A DNA stretch of 7,542 nt from Kouleothrix aurantiaca (GTDB lineage: Bacteria; Chloroflexota; Chloroflexia; Chloroflexales; Roseiflexaceae): positions 1 through 7,542 of the forward strand of contig LJCR01000095.1 of the NCBI GenBank assembly GCA_001399705.1, in the 5' to 3' direction. A model generated the notes under the pieces. That model searched no databases and was not told the origin of the DNA. It saw only the letters and a program-made list of their open reading frames with translations. This document shows positions 6,575 to 7,542 of this stretch, in pieces (the first letter of the stretch is position 1; the number at the start of each line of letters is the position of its first letter). The position numbers were made by a program, and so were the translations under genes.

Positions 6575-7147
6575 ATGAAACGCATACTGACCACCATCGC
6601 CCTGATCGCTATCGCCGTCTACACCCTGAGCAACCTGCTCCAGAGACCCACGGCGAAGGCCAACTCGAACTACTCCGTCTACCTGCCCATGGTCACGAAT
6701 GTCTCGAACGGCCAGTCCACCAACCCGACGCCGACGCCGGAGCCGACCCCGACGGTCGACCCGGCGCAGCTCAAGGCCGATGCCATCGCCGCCGTCAACA
6801 GTGAGCGGGCAAAGGCTGGCTGCGCGCCGGTCAGCGCGCAGGCCGACCTGGGTAACGGCGCGCAGGCGTGGGCCGACTATATGGTGGCGCACAACACATA
6901 TGACCATAGCGTCTTCGTCGATGTAGACTGGTATCTCCACCACGGCTATACCCGCAGCGATTGGCTGTCCGAGAATGTTGCCGCCGGCCCGCATACGGGC
7001 GCCGATGTTGTCGCCCTGTGGATGAGCGACGAGGGCCACAAAGCCGCAATCCTGGCCGGCTGCGCCAACACCGATCACGTGTTCGACATCGGTATCGGGT
7101 TCAACAACTATCGCTGGGTACTTGCCATCGGCGAGCTGCACAACTAA
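6575..7147 (+). CDS. Secreted CAP-domain (SCP/PR-1-like) protein
   Basis: The protein has 190 residues. Residues 1-30 are an N-terminal signal peptide or anchor (KR, hydrophobic core to about 22, then AKA-N as a possible cleavage site). Then come a VYLPMV stretch (35-40), a Pro/Thr linker (51-63, PTPTPEPTPT) and a CAP domain (about 65-190). The domain opens with a helix A-x-x-A-V-N-S-E-R-A and holds the usual pocket residues: His111 (YDHS), Glu133 (SENVA) and His155 (GHKAAIL), plus a final strand WVLAIGEL. C83 and C163 could form a disulfide. In bacteria CAP domains occur on secreted proteins with varied or unknown roles; a metal- or lipid-binding pocket is family knowledge. Extracellular location is inferred from the signal and the linker. 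The gene follows the HTH-like gene by 57 bp, with no clear terminator between them, and ends 19 bp before a strong hairpin. Confidence 0.9.
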   Translation: MKRILTTIALIAIAVYTLSNLLQRPTAKANSNYSVYLPMVTNVSNGQSTNPTPTPEPTPTVDPAQLKADAIAAVNSERAKAGCAPVSAQADLGNGAQAWADYMVAHNTYDHSVFVDVDWYLHHGYTRSDWLSENVAAGPHTGADVVALWMSDEGHKAAILAGCANTDHVFDIGIGFNNYRWVLAIGELHN

Positions 7148-7166
7148 CGGCCGCCGGAGACAGCCA

Positions 7167-7200
7167 CAGCGCGGGCGCCCAAGAATGGGCGCCCGCGCTG
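7167..7200. terminator. Perfect 15-bp hairpin between convergent genes, probable bidirectional terminator
   Basis: The arms 7167-7181 and 7186-7200 are exact reverse complements around the loop AGAA. The stem is very GC-rich. No T-tract follows on either strand, so it departs from the textbook intrinsic terminator, but its place 19 bp after the CAP gene and 38 bp beyond the stop of the opposing gene fits a shared terminator or 3'-end stabilising hairpin. Confidence 0.72.
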
Positions 7201-7238
7201 CGTTATGGCAGCGATCAGGCAGCGGGCAGCGGATTGTC

Positions 7239-7542
7239 TCAGGCGATGGCACGATGACGCACCTCGGCGTGGGTACTCCACGCTCCCGATAAGCAAATGC
7301 TGGCCACCCAGGTGCCGCGATCGGTCGCCGTAACGGTCAGCTCCCCGCCGGCCGCACTCAGCGCCTTGCCTACCCGGTCCTTGAGCTGGGCATTGATCCC
7401 CGTGTCGACGCGGGCGGCGTCGGCGTCGGCCTCGACCGTAATCAGCACGCCGCCCTGCGCCGTCCGCGGCGTCGAGACGATGATCAGCCTGGCATCGTCG
7501 GCCAGCGCGGAGAGCACGAGAATCAGCGTCGTCTGCACCAGC
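7239..7542 (-). CDS. C-terminal part of a protein with a degenerate histidine-kinase ATPase-like (HATPase) domain; 5' end outside window
   Basis: About 100 codons are visible, open to the window edge, ending with TGA at 7241-7239. A GTG at 7538 could be read as a start, but the frame stays open above it and the sequence looks mid-domain. It resembles the HATPase region of histidine kinases: LVQTTLILVLSAL matches the helix that normally carries the N-box (Q-x-LLNLVLNAL), GGVLITVEAD the next strand, VDTGINAQLKDRV the D-x-G-x-G box region, and GGELTVTATDRGTWVASICL the last strands. The N-box Asn residues are replaced (Ile and Ser), the DxGxG box is reduced to DTGI, and the glycine-rich G2 loop (GTGLGL) appears to be missing, the two parts being joined by a short KALSAA stretch. 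ATP binding is thus doubtful. It is convergent to the CAP gene and probably unrelated to the module to its left. The family call is inferred from local similarity. Confidence 0.5.
   Translation of the reverse strand, partial: LVQTTLILVLSALADDARLIIVSTPRTAQGGVLITVEADADAARVDTGINAQLKDRVGKALSAAGGELTVTATDRGTWVASICLSGAWSTHAEVRHRAIA

Noticed and set aside
6227..7252. 341-codon open frame on the minus strand
   Set aside because: It runs antisense through the CAP and HTH-like genes and the terminator hairpin. The CAP domain with its His/Glu/His set and ribosome site is plainly the real gene.

Overview
The window is GC-rich bacterial DNA that looks like a member of the Chloroflexota. The reasons are indirect: a large secreted protein built from SdrD-B and DUF11 repeats, a TadE-type gene directly behind it, a CAP-domain protein with a short 'VYLPMV' motif followed by a Pro/Thr linker, and Pro-rich linkers throughout. 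This taxonomic reading is inference; there is no rRNA or marker gene here.

Layout. On the minus strand, reading from about 6290 down to 1, three genes form a likely operon. First is a lipoprotein with a vanadium haloperoxidase/PAP2-like fold that seems to have lost its catalytic residues (6173 to 4662). Next is a 1463-residue secreted surface protein (4616 to 225). Last is a TadE-like protein with a class III prepilin-type signal, cut by the window edge (206 to 1). On the plus strand, diverging from the lipoprotein gene, are a 74-residue winged-HTH-like protein (6293 to 6517) and a small secreted CAP-domain protein (6575 to 7147). A perfect 15-bp hairpin (7167 to 7200) separates the CAP gene from a convergent minus-strand gene whose visible end resembles a worn-down histidine-kinase ATPase domain (7542 to 7239).

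The most interesting spot is the roughly 120-bp divergent control region (6174 to 6292). It holds a 22-bp perfect palindrome (6235-6256) next to two back-to-back promoter-like elements that share the same AT-rich core. The palindrome lies just downstream of the leftward -10 and across the -35 area of the rightward promoter. One bound protein could therefore control both the surface-protein operon and the HTH/CAP pair. The 74-residue HTH-like protein is the natural candidate, which would make the locus a self-contained, autoregulated cell-surface module. The link is inference.

Apart from the divergent region, the intergenic gaps are short (18 to 91 bp). There is no tRNA, rRNA, CRISPR array or insertion sequence that I can see. 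Several long antisense open frames are artefacts of the high GC content.
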